Below are positions 52,533 to 60,731 of a stretch of DNA of 64,000 nucleotides, in pieces. Made by a program: the position numbers and the translations under genes. Position 1 is the stretch's first letter; every line of letters begins with the position of its first letter. The notes under the pieces are model-generated. The model had not been told where the DNA came from. It did no database searches and saw only the letters and a list, made by a program, of their open reading frames with translations. Origin of the DNA: Halobaculum limi (GTDB taxonomy: Archaea; Halobacteriota; Halobacteria; Halobacteriales; Haloferacaceae); NCBI RefSeq assembly GCF_029490015.1, contig NZ_CP120468.1, positions 2,604,001 through 2,668,000 of the forward strand. The letters run 5' to 3'.

Positions 52533-53405
52533 CTACTCCGTAAGGAAGTCTCGGGCGCTCTCGCGGTACGCCGCGGTGCGGTCGTGAGTCACCCAATGGT
52601 ACGCCTCCTCCAGCGGCCGCACTGTCACGTCGCCAGCGACGGCGTCGGCGAGTCGGTCGGCGTTCGCGACTGGCTGAAGCACGTCGTCTGCGCCCCACAG
52701 ACACAGCGTCTCGGCGGTGATCGCGTCGTAGTCGATGCTCGTCGTGTCGTTCGTGTTCGTCGCGACCGCGGCCCGTGCGAGCGCCGTCCGCCCGCCCTCG
52801 CGTTTCCACGGCGCCTTCATCCCCGCGACGAACGCGGGGTCCGCCTCTCCGTACGCGCCCTCCGCGAACAGGAAGTCGAGTTGTTCCTCGAACTCCGCGT
52901 CGTCCCACCCCTCGACGACGCCTGGCACGCCGAGGGAGTTGACGTACTCGACGGGCCAGGAGTCGAAGCACGCGGCGTTCGAGAGCACGAGTTTCCGGAC
53001 CATCGCGGGTCGGGCCGCCGCGTAGCGGAGGGCGACGCCGCCGCCGATGTCGTGGGCGACGAGGTCGACCTTGTCGACCCCGCGGTCGGCGATCAGATCC
53101 GCGAGCACCGCCGTTTGCGCGCGCACCGAGCGGTCGAAGTCGTCCGTCCGCTGGGAGTTGCCGTAGCCGGGGAGGTCTGGCGCGACGACGTGGCGGTCCT
53201 CGGCTATCGCCGGCGCGATACCCCGCCAGAGGAACGACCACGTCGGGATGCCGTGGAGGAACACGACCGGCGGGCCGTCGTTGTCCGCTCCCGCTTCGTA
53301 GTACGCTACCGTGAGGTCGCGGCCGTCGACGGTCACAGTGGTCTCCACTTGCGCGTCACTCCACGTCTCGTGATCCGCGTCGAGCGTGATGCCGGGGTCG
53401 GCCAT
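52533..53405 (-). CDS. Alpha/beta hydrolase with Asp nucleophile (haloalkane dehalogenase/epoxide hydrolase-like)
   Basis: A 290-aa alpha/beta hydrolase. The oxyanion motif HGIPTWSFLWRGI (51-63) resembles the HGEPTWSYLYR motif of haloalkane dehalogenases. The nucleophile elbow is VAHDIGGGVALRYA with D119, so the nucleophile is Asp, not Ser. A C-terminal His occurs in EEAYHWVTHDRTAAY. Asp-nucleophile members cleave carbon-halogen bonds or epoxides through an alkyl-enzyme ester. Which of these applies here cannot be decided. It lies 68 bp upstream of one acyl-CoA dehydrogenase and 57 bp downstream of the other, all on the minus strand. Confidence 0.88.
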   Translation of the reverse strand: MADPGITLDADHETWSDAQVETTVTVDGRDLTVAYYEAGADNDGPPVVFLHGIPTWSFLWRGIAPAIAEDRHVVAPDLPGYGNSQRTDDFDRSVRAQTAVLADLIADRGVDKVDLVAHDIGGGVALRYAAARPAMVRKLVLSNAACFDSWPVEYVNSLGVPGVVEGWDDAEFEEQLDFLFAEGAYGEADPAFVAGMKAPWKREGGRTALARAAVATNTNDTTSIDYDAITAETLCLWGADDVLQPVANADRLADAVAGDVTVRPLEEAYHWVTHDRTAAYRESARDFLTE

Positions 53406-53462
53406 ACCGTCCGGTTACGGCGTGGCTCCAAAAATCGAGGGGCGCTCGGCCCGTAACGGGGA

Positions 53463-54677
53463 TTACTCGCCGTAGCGCGTCACGCTCGCCAGTTCCGACT
53501 CGTCGACGTCGTCGAAGGCGTCGCGGGCGATGACGCGCCGGTGGACCTCGTCGGCGCCGTCGATGATGCGGAACTGCCGGACGGCCTCGTAGAAGTCCGC
53601 GATGGGGAGGTCCTTCCCGATGCCGTTGCCGCCGCACAGTTGGAGGCACTCGTCGACGATGTCTTGGACGGCGTTGGCGGCGAACGTCTTGCTCATCGAC
53701 ACCTGCACGCGGGCCTCCTCGCCCGCGTCGATGCGGTCGGCGGCGTCGCGCACCATCGTCCGCACGGCGTGCAGATCCGTCTCGCAGTCGGCGATACGGT
53801 GGCGCACGGCCTGCTTGTCGGCGATGGGGCCGCCGAACGACTGGCGCTCGCTGGTGTAGGCTTTCGCCACGCTGAGCGCCCGTTCGGCCATCCCCGCGAA
53901 GCGCATACAGTGAGTGAGGCGGGCGGGGCCGAGGCGCTGTTGGGCGTGGGCGAACCCGCGATTCAGGTCGCCGAGGAGGTTCTCCTCTGGCACGCGAACG
54001 CCGTCGTACTTGATCTCGGCGTGGCCCACGCCAGTCACCTTCCCGCCGACGTGAGGGATGTCACGGACGATTTCGACGCCCGGCGTGTCCGCGGGGACGA
54101 GGAACAACGACGTCCCCTCGTAGGGGTGAGCGTCGGTGTCGGTTCGGGCCATCACGATGAGGACGTCGGCCTCGGTCCCGCCAGTCGTCCACCACTTGTG
54201 GCCGTCGATGACCCACTCGTCGCCGTCCTTCTCGGCGGTTGATTCGATCATCTTCGGGTCGGAGCCGCCACCCTGCATCGGTTCGGTCATCGAGAAGCCC
54301 GAAGATATCTCGCCGGCGACGAGGGGGCGGAGCCAGCGCTCCTTCTGGTCGGCCGTCCCGAGCATCTCCAGCGTGTGCATGTTCCCCTCGTCGGGCGCGT
54401 CGACGCGGCAGGCGGCCGCACCCAACAGCGAGCGTCCCGCCTGCTCGAACATCGGGAGGACGTCGCGAAAGTCCATCCCCATCCCACCCCACTCCTCGGC
54501 TATCTGCGGGCAGAACACGTCGTACTCGCGGGCCGACTCGCGGAGGGAAGCCAGTTGCGCGTCGCTCACGGGGCCGTCGCCGAGCACCTCCCGTTCGACG
54601 GGGACGACCTCCTCGTCGACGAACTCCCTCGTCCGTTCGGCGAGCGCTCGCGCCGCCTCGCTGTCGTCGTATTCCAT
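53463..54677 (-). CDS. Acyl-CoA dehydrogenase of the ACAD10/11 type
   Basis: This 404-aa protein shows FAD/substrate blocks SGFSMTEPMQGGGSDPKMIE and DGHKWWTTGGTEADVLIVMA. It also shows signatures I recognise from human ACAD10/ACAD11 rather than from ordinary ACADs: QQRLGPARLTHCMRFAGMAE followed by RALSVAKAYTSERQSFGGPI, and the C-terminal FRIIDGADEVHRRVIARDAF. At the position of the catalytic Glu (YEGT in ordinary ACADs) it has an Asp-Gly (IDGADEVH), as ACAD11 does. In ACAD11 and bacterial LvaC-like enzymes such domains act on phosphorylated 4-hydroxyacyl-CoA. The kinase gene lies divergently 72 bp away. The start MEYDDSEAARAL is placed by a TATA-like box 26 nt upstream. Confidence 0.9.
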   Translation of the reverse strand: MEYDDSEAARALAERTREFVDEEVVPVEREVLGDGPVSDAQLASLRESAREYDVFCPQIAEEWGGMGMDFRDVLPMFEQAGRSLLGAAACRVDAPDEGNMHTLEMLGTADQKERWLRPLVAGEISSGFSMTEPMQGGGSDPKMIESTAEKDGDEWVIDGHKWWTTGGTEADVLIVMARTDTDAHPYEGTSLFLVPADTPGVEIVRDIPHVGGKVTGVGHAEIKYDGVRVPEENLLGDLNRGFAHAQQRLGPARLTHCMRFAGMAERALSVAKAYTSERQSFGGPIADKQAVRHRIADCETDLHAVRTMVRDAADRIDAGEEARVQVSMSKTFAANAVQDIVDECLQLCGGNGIGKDLPIADFYEAVRQFRIIDGADEVHRRVIARDAFDDVDESELASVTRYGE

Positions 54678-54698
54678 ACCCGTGCCTTCGACGGGCGG

Positions 54699-54712
54699 GA
54701 CAAAACAGTACC
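54699..54712 (-). promoter_or_regulatory. TATA-like box of the ACAD10/11-type gene
   Basis: Minus strand GGTACTGTTTTGTC, centred about 26-28 nt before the ATG at 54677. It lies back to back with the promoter of the kinase gene in a 72-bp gap. Confidence 0.55.
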
Positions 54713-54716
54713 CCCG

Positions 54717-54726
54717 GCGCTTTTCG
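54717..54726 (+). promoter_or_regulatory. TATA-like box of the APH-fold kinase gene
   Basis: GCGCTTTTCG, centred about 28 nt before the ATG at 54750. The two divergent TATA-like elements are only about 20 bp apart, which favours joint regulation. Confidence 0.55.
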
Positions 54727-54749
54727 TCGGGGGTGTGCAAGCGGCTGGC

Positions 54750-55868
54750 ATGACCGACCACGACGACGCCGGCGGCGACGAGTCGACCGACGAGACGGCC
54801 GACGGAGAAGCCTATATCGACCGCCTCGTCAACCCCGACCGCCTCCAAGAGTACCTCGCCGCCGAACTCGGCCCCGCCGACGACTTCGACGTGCGCCGAC
54901 ACCCGGAGGGGCACTCCAACGAGACGCTGTTCGTCACCTACGGCGGCCGCGAACTAGTCGTCCGTCGGCCGCCACCGGGTGAGACCGCAGAGACGGCCCA
55001 CGACGTGTTACGCGAGTATCGCGTGATGGACGCGCTTCAGGGGACGCCGGTCCCACTTCCCGAGACGGTCCTCGCGTGCGACGACCACGACGTGTTGGGC
55101 GCGGACTTCTACGTGATGGGCCGCGTCGACGGCGACGTCCTCCGCTCGGCTGAGCCGGAGCGGTTCGCCGTCCCGGACCACCGCCAGCAGGTCGGCGAGG
55201 AACTGGTCGACACGCTCGCGGCGATTCACGGCGTCGACTACGAGGGGGTCGGCCTCGCAGAGTTCGGCCGGCCAGAAGGCTTCACGGAGCGACAGGTCGG
55301 TCGCTGGGCCAAGCAGTTCCAGTGGGCGTTCGAGGTGACCAGCGAGGAGCGCACGGTCCCCGAAATCGCCGAGGTGACCGAGTGGCTCCAAGAGCACGTC
55401 CCCGCAGACCACGACCAAACGCTCGTCCACGGCGACTACAAACTCGACAACGTGCAGTTCGCGCCGGGGACGCCGCCGGAACTCGTCGCCGTCTTCGACT
55501 GGGAGTTGGCGGCGCTGGGCGACCCGCTCACCGACCTGGGCTGGATGCTGTCGTTCTGGCGCGACCCCGGCGACCCCGAACCCGCGACGCCGGAACTCAC
55601 CTCGCAGTTTATGGAACAGGAGGGGTACCCGAGTCGCCGCGAGTTGGTCGACCGCTACGAGGCGGCGACCGGGCGGACCTACGACGAGCAAGACGACCGT
55701 TTCTACCGGACGCTCGCGGTGTACAAACTCGCGGCGCTCGGCGAGATGTTCTACCGGCGGTATCTGGAGGGCAACAGCGACGACCCGCTGTACCCGACGA
55801 TGGAGACGCGCGTCCCGGCGTTGGCACAGCGCTGCCTCCGGATCATCGACGGCGAGGAACCGCTGTAA
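54750..55868 (+). CDS. APH-family phosphotransferase (ACAD10/11 N-domain or LvaA-like)
   Basis: A 372-aa kinase-fold protein. After an acidic lead it has HPEGHSNETLFVTYGGRELV and VRRPPPGETAETAHDVLREY (ATP-binding lobe). FYVMGRVDGDVL and RQVGRWAKQFQWAF follow. The catalytic loop is TLVHGDYKLDNVQF and the metal loop AVFDWELAALGDPLTDLGWM. These are the blocks of the aminoglycoside-phosphotransferase-like domain fused to ACAD10/11 and of LvaA, which phosphorylates 4-hydroxyacyl-CoA. Here the kinase and the dehydrogenase are separate divergent genes. Antibiotic resistance is unlikely. The ATG at 54750 is set by the TATA-like box; long in-frame sequence upstream is antisense to the dehydrogenase. 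Confidence 0.9.
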   Translation: MTDHDDAGGDESTDETADGEAYIDRLVNPDRLQEYLAAELGPADDFDVRRHPEGHSNETLFVTYGGRELVVRRPPPGETAETAHDVLREYRVMDALQGTPVPLPETVLACDDHDVLGADFYVMGRVDGDVLRSAEPERFAVPDHRQQVGEELVDTLAAIHGVDYEGVGLAEFGRPEGFTERQVGRWAKQFQWAFEVTSEERTVPEIAEVTEWLQEHVPADHDQTLVHGDYKLDNVQFAPGTPPELVAVFDWELAALGDPLTDLGWMLSFWRDPGDPEPATPELTSQFMEQEGYPSRRELVDRYEAATGRTYDEQDDRFYRTLAVYKLAALGEMFYRRYLEGNSDDPLYPTMETRVPALAQRCLRIIDGEEPL

Positions 55869-55912
55869 CGAGGGACGACCGCCCGTGTTCCCTGCTGACA
55901 CGTGTCGGCACG

Positions 55913-55922
55913 CGAACTAAGT
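55913..55922 (+). promoter_or_regulatory. TATA-like box of the second alpha/beta hydrolase gene
   Basis: GAACTAAGTT is centred about 28 nt before the ATG at 55946, indicating a leaderless start. Confidence 0.45.
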
Positions 55923-55945
55923 TCTCCGCGAACGTATCACGGCGT

Positions 55946-56917
55946 ATGACTCTCAGATCGAAGTTCACGTCGACGCTGAAGTACGCCGCGCTGGGTGCGG
56001 GGCTGACAGTCGCTGCGACCCGAGCGCTCCGCACGAAAGCCGGTGAACTCGAACCGCCGCTGGAGGGCGTGCAGGGCACGTTCCGCTGGCGCGGGATGGA
56101 TATCGCGTACACGGAGGCCGGCGACGAGGACGCACAGACGCTCGTCCTCCTCCACGGCATCAACGCCGCTGGCTCTGCCGGTGAGTGGCGCGAGGTGTTC
56201 GCCGGCCTCTCGAAACAGTACCACGTCGTCGCGCCCGACCTCCCCGGATTCGGGCGCTCCGACCGTCCGCCGCTTCGCTACTCGGCGGCGCTGTACGAAG
56301 ACTTCGTGCGCGACTTCCTCGGGGAGTTGGAGTCGCCACACGTCGTCGCCTCGTCGCTGACGAGTGCGTACGTCGTCGGCGTCGCCAGCGACCTCGACCT
56401 TGGAGAACTGACGCTCGTGTGCCCGACCGCCGTCGCCGGACCGGAACCACCGAAGACGGCGCTGCGAGAACTCGTCCGCGCACCCGTCGTCGGCGACGCC
56501 GTCTTCGGCCTGCTCACCTCGAAGCCGTCCATCGACTACTTCAACGCCGACCACGGCTACTGGGACCCCGCGAAAGCCGGCGAAGACTGGCCCGACTACG
56601 AGTGGCGGACGACCCACCAAGCGGGCGCACGCTTCGCACCCGCGTCGTTCATTTCGGGGTACTTGAACAGCGACGTGGACCTCGGGAGCGCACTCGCGGC
56701 CCTCGACGTGCCGACGACTATCGTGTGGGGCCGCGAGGCGGACCTCCCGGCGCTGTCGGAGGGCCGTGACCTCGCGGACGCCGCCGGGTGTGAGTTGGTC
56801 GTCTTCGACGACGCGATGCTGTTGCCCCACGTCGAGTTCGGCGAGCAGTTCGTCGCCGTCATCGGCGGTGACCGCCCGACCGGGTCTGTGACTGTCGAAC
56901 AAGAAGAGAGCGAGTAA
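55946..56917 (+). CDS. Alpha/beta hydrolase-fold protein with non-canonical nucleophile elbow
   Basis: A 323-aa protein. The first about 30 residues (LKYAALGAGLTVAATRALRT) are mildly hydrophobic and may attach it to the membrane. The core shows LVLLHGINAAGSAGEWREVF (oxyanion loop), VVAPDLPGFGRSDRPP, SPHVVASSLTSAYVVGVASD, TTIVWGREADLPALSEG and MLLPHVEFGEQF (His). The elbow should read GxSxG but is ASSLTSA, so S136/S137 lacks the usual glycines. It may be a hydrolase with an altered elbow or a non-catalytic member. It stands 77 bp after the kinase gene on the same strand. Confidence 0.82.
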   Translation: MTLRSKFTSTLKYAALGAGLTVAATRALRTKAGELEPPLEGVQGTFRWRGMDIAYTEAGDEDAQTLVLLHGINAAGSAGEWREVFAGLSKQYHVVAPDLPGFGRSDRPPLRYSAALYEDFVRDFLGELESPHVVASSLTSAYVVGVASDLDLGELTLVCPTAVAGPEPPKTALRELVRAPVVGDAVFGLLTSKPSIDYFNADHGYWDPAKAGEDWPDYEWRTTHQAGARFAPASFISGYLNSDVDLGSALAALDVPTTIVWGREADLPALSEGRDLADAAGCELVVFDDAMLLPHVEFGEQFVAVIGGDRPTGSVTVEQEESE

Positions 56918-57036
56918 CCTCGCCGCCAGGGAGTCGACGCCGCTCGCGGTCTGAATATATACTTCGCGCACGGTAACGCGCTCCAGAAGTTCCGAGGCCC
57001 CCGAGTTGATACCGGCGGGCCGCGTGGCTAGCGTGA

Positions 57037-58329
57037 ATGGCGATCCGGTCCCAACTCGACGCCAGGATCCTCTCGCTGGCCATCGCGCGGATGGTCAGCG
57101 CGCTGGCGAACTCGTTTCTCGTGGTCGTCCTCCCGCTGTACATCGGCAGTCAGGCGGTGACGATGCCGTCGGTCACCGGGTCCACCGTCGGCGTGTTCGG
57201 GGTTGGGATCGACGTCACCGTCGAGTTGCTCATCGCAATTGTCCTCTCGCTGTTCGGCTTCCTCAACAGTTTCAGTCAGCCGTTCACCGGGTCGCTCTCG
57301 GACCGAACGGGCCGGCGGAAGGTGTTCCTCCTGATCGGTCTCGCACTCGTCGCCACGGGGAGTGCGGGCTATCTGGTGTTCACCGACTACTACCTCGTAC
57401 TCGCGATGCGGGGCCTCCAAGGGATCGGTGCGGCGTTCTCAATCCCGATCACGGTCGCGCTGGTGAACGAACTCTCGGTCGACGGCGAACGAGGCGGCAA
57501 CTTCGGGTTGTTCAACACCTTCCGACTGATCGGCTTCGGGGTCGGACCGCTGATCGCTGGCGTCGTCATCGCGGGCGGGCCGTACGTCGTCGCGGGCGTC
57601 GACGTGACGGGCTTCGACGCGTCGTTTCTCGTCGCCGTCGTCGGCGCGGCGATCAGTTTCGCGCTGATCACGGTGCTCATCAGCGATCCGGAGCGCAGCG
57701 AGGAGTCGGCGAGCAAGGACATCTCGATCCGGGTCGTCGGCGAGGACGGCGGCCTCGATCCGGTGTTCGCGCTGGGACTGGCGACCATCGTGATGGCGCT
57801 GTCTATCGCCATCTACGCGCCGCTGGCGAACGTGATCAACGCCCGCCTCGACCAGGGGAGTTTCCTCTACTCGGTGCAGTTCGGCGCGACGGTCCTCGCG
57901 AACGTGTTCTTCCAACTGCCGATCGGACGGCTGAGCGATCGGTACGGCCGCCGACCGTTTCTCCTCGGTGGTTTCGTCCTCCTCGTTCCGGCGACGCTCG
58001 CGCAGGGGTTCATCACCGACTCGTACCTGATGGTCGTCGCACGGTTCGTCCAGGGCGTCGCGGTGGCCGCAGTGTTCGCGCCGTCGCTGGCGCTCGCGGG
58101 CGACCTCGCGAAGGAGGGTGCCTCTGGATCGACGCTCTCGCTGTTGACGATGGGTTTCGGCCTCGGCGTCGCCGTCGGGACGCTGCTGTCGGGCTTCCTC
58201 GTCGCGTTCGGCTTCGCGGTCCCGTTCGTGGCCGCGGCCGTCGGCGGCGTCGTCGGACTCGGCTTAGTCGTCACGCAGGTGTCGGAACCGAACACGGGTT
58301 CCGCGTCGCCAACGCCGTCGGACGACTGA
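57037..58329 (+). CDS. MFS transporter
   Basis: The 430-aa protein has about 12 membrane helices in two halves and the MFS loop motif GSLSDRTGRRKVFLLIG between helices 2 and 3, with a second GRLSDRYGRRPFLLG in the symmetric position. A hydrophilic central loop (SDPERSEESASKDISIRVVG) separates the halves. Substrate cannot be predicted; drug/metabolite export or organic-acid transport are both possible given the neighbours. A TATA-like GAATATATAC (56953-56962) is about 80 nt upstream, giving a leader of about 50 nt. The intergenic 119 bp hold nothing else. Confidence 0.92.
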   Translation: MAIRSQLDARILSLAIARMVSALANSFLVVVLPLYIGSQAVTMPSVTGSTVGVFGVGIDVTVELLIAIVLSLFGFLNSFSQPFTGSLSDRTGRRKVFLLIGLALVATGSAGYLVFTDYYLVLAMRGLQGIGAAFSIPITVALVNELSVDGERGGNFGLFNTFRLIGFGVGPLIAGVVIAGGPYVVAGVDVTGFDASFLVAVVGAAISFALITVLISDPERSEESASKDISIRVVGEDGGLDPVFALGLATIVMALSIAIYAPLANVINARLDQGSFLYSVQFGATVLANVFFQLPIGRLSDRYGRRPFLLGGFVLLVPATLAQGFITDSYLMVVARFVQGVAVAAVFAPSLALAGDLAKEGASGSTLSLLTMGFGLGVAVGTLLSGFLVAFGFAVPFVAAAVGGVVGLGLVVTQVSEPNTGSASPTPSDD

Positions 58330-58372
58330 GCGCCATCCGGAGGTTCCGGCGTCGCGACTGAGAGCGACCGGG

Positions 58373-58768
58373 TTACGCCGGGCGGAACACGACCAGTCGC
58401 TTTCCTGTCGCCGAGTTCTCTTCTACGTCCGGCACGAGCGACGTTCCAATCTCGATTTCGTCGGCCGACAGGTCGCGAACGATCCCCGTCAGTCGAACCG
58501 GGCCGAAGTCGACGACCGCCGTGACGTACGGCGGGTCGACACCGAACCCCGACGGCGCGACGTGAATCTCGGAGAACGTCGCCACCGACCCAGTGTCGGG
58601 GAGCGACTGCTGGTCGAGGTCGCGGCCGCCACACTCGGGGCAGACACGCCGCGGCGGCAGCGACCCGTGGCCGTTCTCGCACTCAAAGTAGTAGCCGCCC
58701 TCGGCGAGTGAGTCGGCCCACTCGTCGTACCCCGTGTCCGCCGGGAGGTCGGGGTCGGCGTCGCTCAT
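58373..58768 (-). CDS. DUF35 Zn-ribbon/OB-fold acyl-CoA-binding protein
   Basis: A 131-aa protein with the rubredoxin-like zinc ribbon (YYFECENGHGSLPPRRVCPE with CGG, giving the Cys set C-x13-C-x2-C) and a C-terminal OB fold (TGSVATFSEIHVAPSGFGVD, YVTAVVDFGPVRLTGIVRDL). DUF35 proteins bind CoA intermediates and act as bridging subunits of archaeal thiolases, for example with HMG-CoA synthase. Its ATG overlaps the stop of the thiolase gene upstream (ATGA), so the two are made together and probably form a complex. Confidence 0.92.
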   Translation of the reverse strand: MSDADPDLPADTGYDEWADSLAEGGYYFECENGHGSLPPRRVCPECGGRDLDQQSLPDTGSVATFSEIHVAPSGFGVDPPYVTAVVDFGPVRLTGIVRDLSADEIEIGTSLVPDVEENSATGKRLVVFRPA

Positions 58769-59931
58769 TCTGCCACCTCCAACACGTGGACGACCGCACT
58801 CGCGACCGTCCCGCCCGCGTTGTGGGTGAGGCCGATCTGTGCGTCGGACACCGCGTCGCTGTTGGGGTGGTCGCCGCGGAGGAGTCGCGTCATCTCGGCA
58901 ATCTGAGAGCCGCCGGTCGCGCCGACCGGGTGGCCCTTCGCCTTCAGACCTCCCGAGAGGTTCACCGGGAGGTCGCCGTCGCGCGTGGTGTCGCCGCGGC
59001 GGGCCGCGCCGATACCCTCACCGGGGTCGAAGAAGCCCAGCGACTCCAGCGCCAACACCTCCGCGATGGTGAAGCAGTCGTGGACCTCCGCTACCTCCAC
59101 GTCGTCGCTCGTGATGCCGGCGTCGGCGTACGCCTCCTCTGCGGCGTCGGTCGCGGCGGGCGTGCGGGCCATATCGGCGCGGTCCTGCAACGCCGCGCGG
59201 TCGCCGCCCTGTCCGGTCCCGGTGATGGAGACGGACGCGTCGAGGTCGTGCTTCTCGGCGTACTCCTCGGAGACGAGGACGAGGGCGCTCGCGCCGTCGG
59301 TGATGGGGCACGCGTCGAACAGGTGCAGCGGCGACGCCACCTCGGGAGAGTCGAGCGCCTGTTCGACCGTGATCTCACGCTGGTACTGCGCGTAGTCGTT
59401 GGGCACGGCGTTGGCGTGGTTCTTCACCGCGATGTGGGCCAGATCCTCGCGGTCGCCGCCGTACTCGTCGAAGTACGCCCGTGCCATCAGCGCGTACGCA
59501 CCCGGGAAGGTGACGCCCGCGCGAACCTCGAACAGTTCGTCGGCCGCGACCGCTAGGGACTCGGTCACCTCGCCTGTCGAGAGGTTCGTCATCCGCTCCA
59601 TCCCGCCGGCGAGCATCACGTCGTTCTCGCCCGATCGGATGGCCCGAACTGCCTCCCGAACCGCGACACCTGCAGACGCGCACGCCTCCTCGTAGCGCGT
59701 GCCCGAACACCGCAGGCCGGCCGCCTCCGTCATCACCGGCGCTTGGTGGCCCTGTCGCTCCGCGAGTGCACCCATAAAGTTCCCGTAGTTGAGGTGCTCG
59801 ACCTCGTCGCCCGACACGCCCGCGTCGTCTATCGCCGCGAGCGCCGCCTCCGCGAACAGGTCTCTGCCCGTCCGTCCGTCGTGTGCACCGAACGGCGTGA
59901 GGCCGACACCCGCGACCCGTACGTCAGTCAT
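58765..59931 (-). CDS. Thiolase family protein (SCP2/archaeal type)
   Basis: A 388-aa thiolase-like acyltransferase. The nucleophilic Cys is C84 in RYEEACASAGVAVREAV, and GGLKAKGHPVGATGGSQIAE carries the GHP histidine. The C-terminal motif reads IGLTHNAGGTVASAVVHVLE and lacks the second Cys of classical thiolases, as usual for archaeal SCP2-like enzymes that work with DUF35. It may condense acetyl-CoA or cleave 3-ketoacyl-CoA. HMG-CoA synthase is not adjacent. Given the acyl-CoA dehydrogenases nearby, a beta-oxidation role is plausible. A TATA-like box precedes the ATG by 28 nt. Confidence 0.93.
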   Translation of the reverse strand: MTDVRVAGVGLTPFGAHDGRTGRDLFAEAALAAIDDAGVSGDEVEHLNYGNFMGALAERQGHQAPVMTEAAGLRCSGTRYEEACASAGVAVREAVRAIRSGENDVMLAGGMERMTNLSTGEVTESLAVAADELFEVRAGVTFPGAYALMARAYFDEYGGDREDLAHIAVKNHANAVPNDYAQYQREITVEQALDSPEVASPLHLFDACPITDGASALVLVSEEYAEKHDLDASVSITGTGQGGDRAALQDRADMARTPAATDAAEEAYADAGITSDDVEVAEVHDCFTIAEVLALESLGFFDPGEGIGAARRGDTTRDGDLPVNLSGGLKAKGHPVGATGGSQIAEMTRLLRGDHPNSDAVSDAQIGLTHNAGGTVASAVVHVLEVAE

Positions 59932-59953
59932 ACAGCGACGATGCTCGCTCGTC

Positions 59954-59964
59954 GGAGAAATGCC
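59954..59964 (-). promoter_or_regulatory. TATA-like box of the thiolase-DUF35 operon
   Basis: Minus strand GGCATTTCTCC is centred about 28 nt before the thiolase ATG (59931). The rest of the 176-bp gap holds no gene. Confidence 0.5.
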
Positions 59965-60107
59965 TGCCGGAGTTTTCCGCTGTCAGCGCTCCACGACCGG
60001 ATATTTACTCGAATACGTGTTAGCGGCGTCGGCGTCGCGGGCGACGACGCCGTCGCTGGTGAGCGTGAAAACGGTGAGAAGCCCGGCCGATCCGGGGTCG
60101 CCGGTGA

Positions 60108-60638
60108 TTACCGGACGAGCAGGTCCTCGCCTTTCTCCACGACGATGCGGAACGGCGGGGACATCTTGTTGTACGCGCGGCGGAACGCCTCCTTCACGGC
60201 GTCGGCCTGGTCGACGTCGACGTAGGCCGTGAACACGGTAGCGCCGGCGTTCATCCGTGCGGCGGTGCCGACGGGCTTGCCGAACGCCTGGCGCATCCCG
60301 TCGGAGACACGGTCTGCACCCGCACCGGTCGCCTGCTTGTTCTCGCGCAGGATCTGGTGGGGGAACTTCCGCAGGACCATCTTGTAGTTACCCTCGCCGA
60401 GTTCACGGATGAGGTGACGGTTGGCCGACAGACGCGCCGACTCCAGCGAGCCGTGACGGATCTGGACGTCCTCTTCCGTGACCAGCGAGATGTGGACGGG
60501 GTAGTCGTCGGGACCCGTGGTGAGGTCGCCCATGTTGTGCTGTGCGATCTTCGATCCCGGAATACCGGTGACGTAGTCCCGTCGCGTGTACGACGGCTTG
60601 TCGATCTTCCGGTACATGGAGGCCGGTTTGTCAGACAT
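60108..60638 (-). CDS. rpl10e: 50S ribosomal protein L10e (L16 family)
   Basis: A 176-aa large-subunit protein starting [20 protein letters not shown]. Blocks [60 protein letters not shown] and [20 protein letters not shown] are diagnostic of archaeal L10e. It is complete. A GTTAAAGCC (minus: GGCTTTAAC) element about 37 nt upstream suggests a leader of about 10 nt. It is transcribed alone, between the thiolase operon and nucS. Confidence 0.98.
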   Translation of the reverse strand: MSDKPASMYRKIDKPSYTRRDYVTGIPGSKIAQHNMGDLTTGPDDYPVHISLVTEEDVQIRHGSLESARLSANRHLIRELGEGNYKMVLRKFPHQILRENKQATGAGADRVSDGMRQAFGKPVGTAARMNAGATVFTAYVDVDQADAVKEAFRRAYNKMSPPFRIVVEKGEDLLVR

Positions 60639-60731
60639 GGTTACTTGTCCGAGTCGACGGCGGTGGCGTGGTTAAAGCCTACGTTTCGCCGTCCCGGCGT
60701 GTGTCGGCACCCACGCCCGGCGCATCGAGGG

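Noticed and set aside
54750-55868. Aminoglycoside resistance gene
   Set aside because: The APH fold alone is not evidence. The motifs and the ACAD neighbour fit the ACAD10/11 kinase domain much better.
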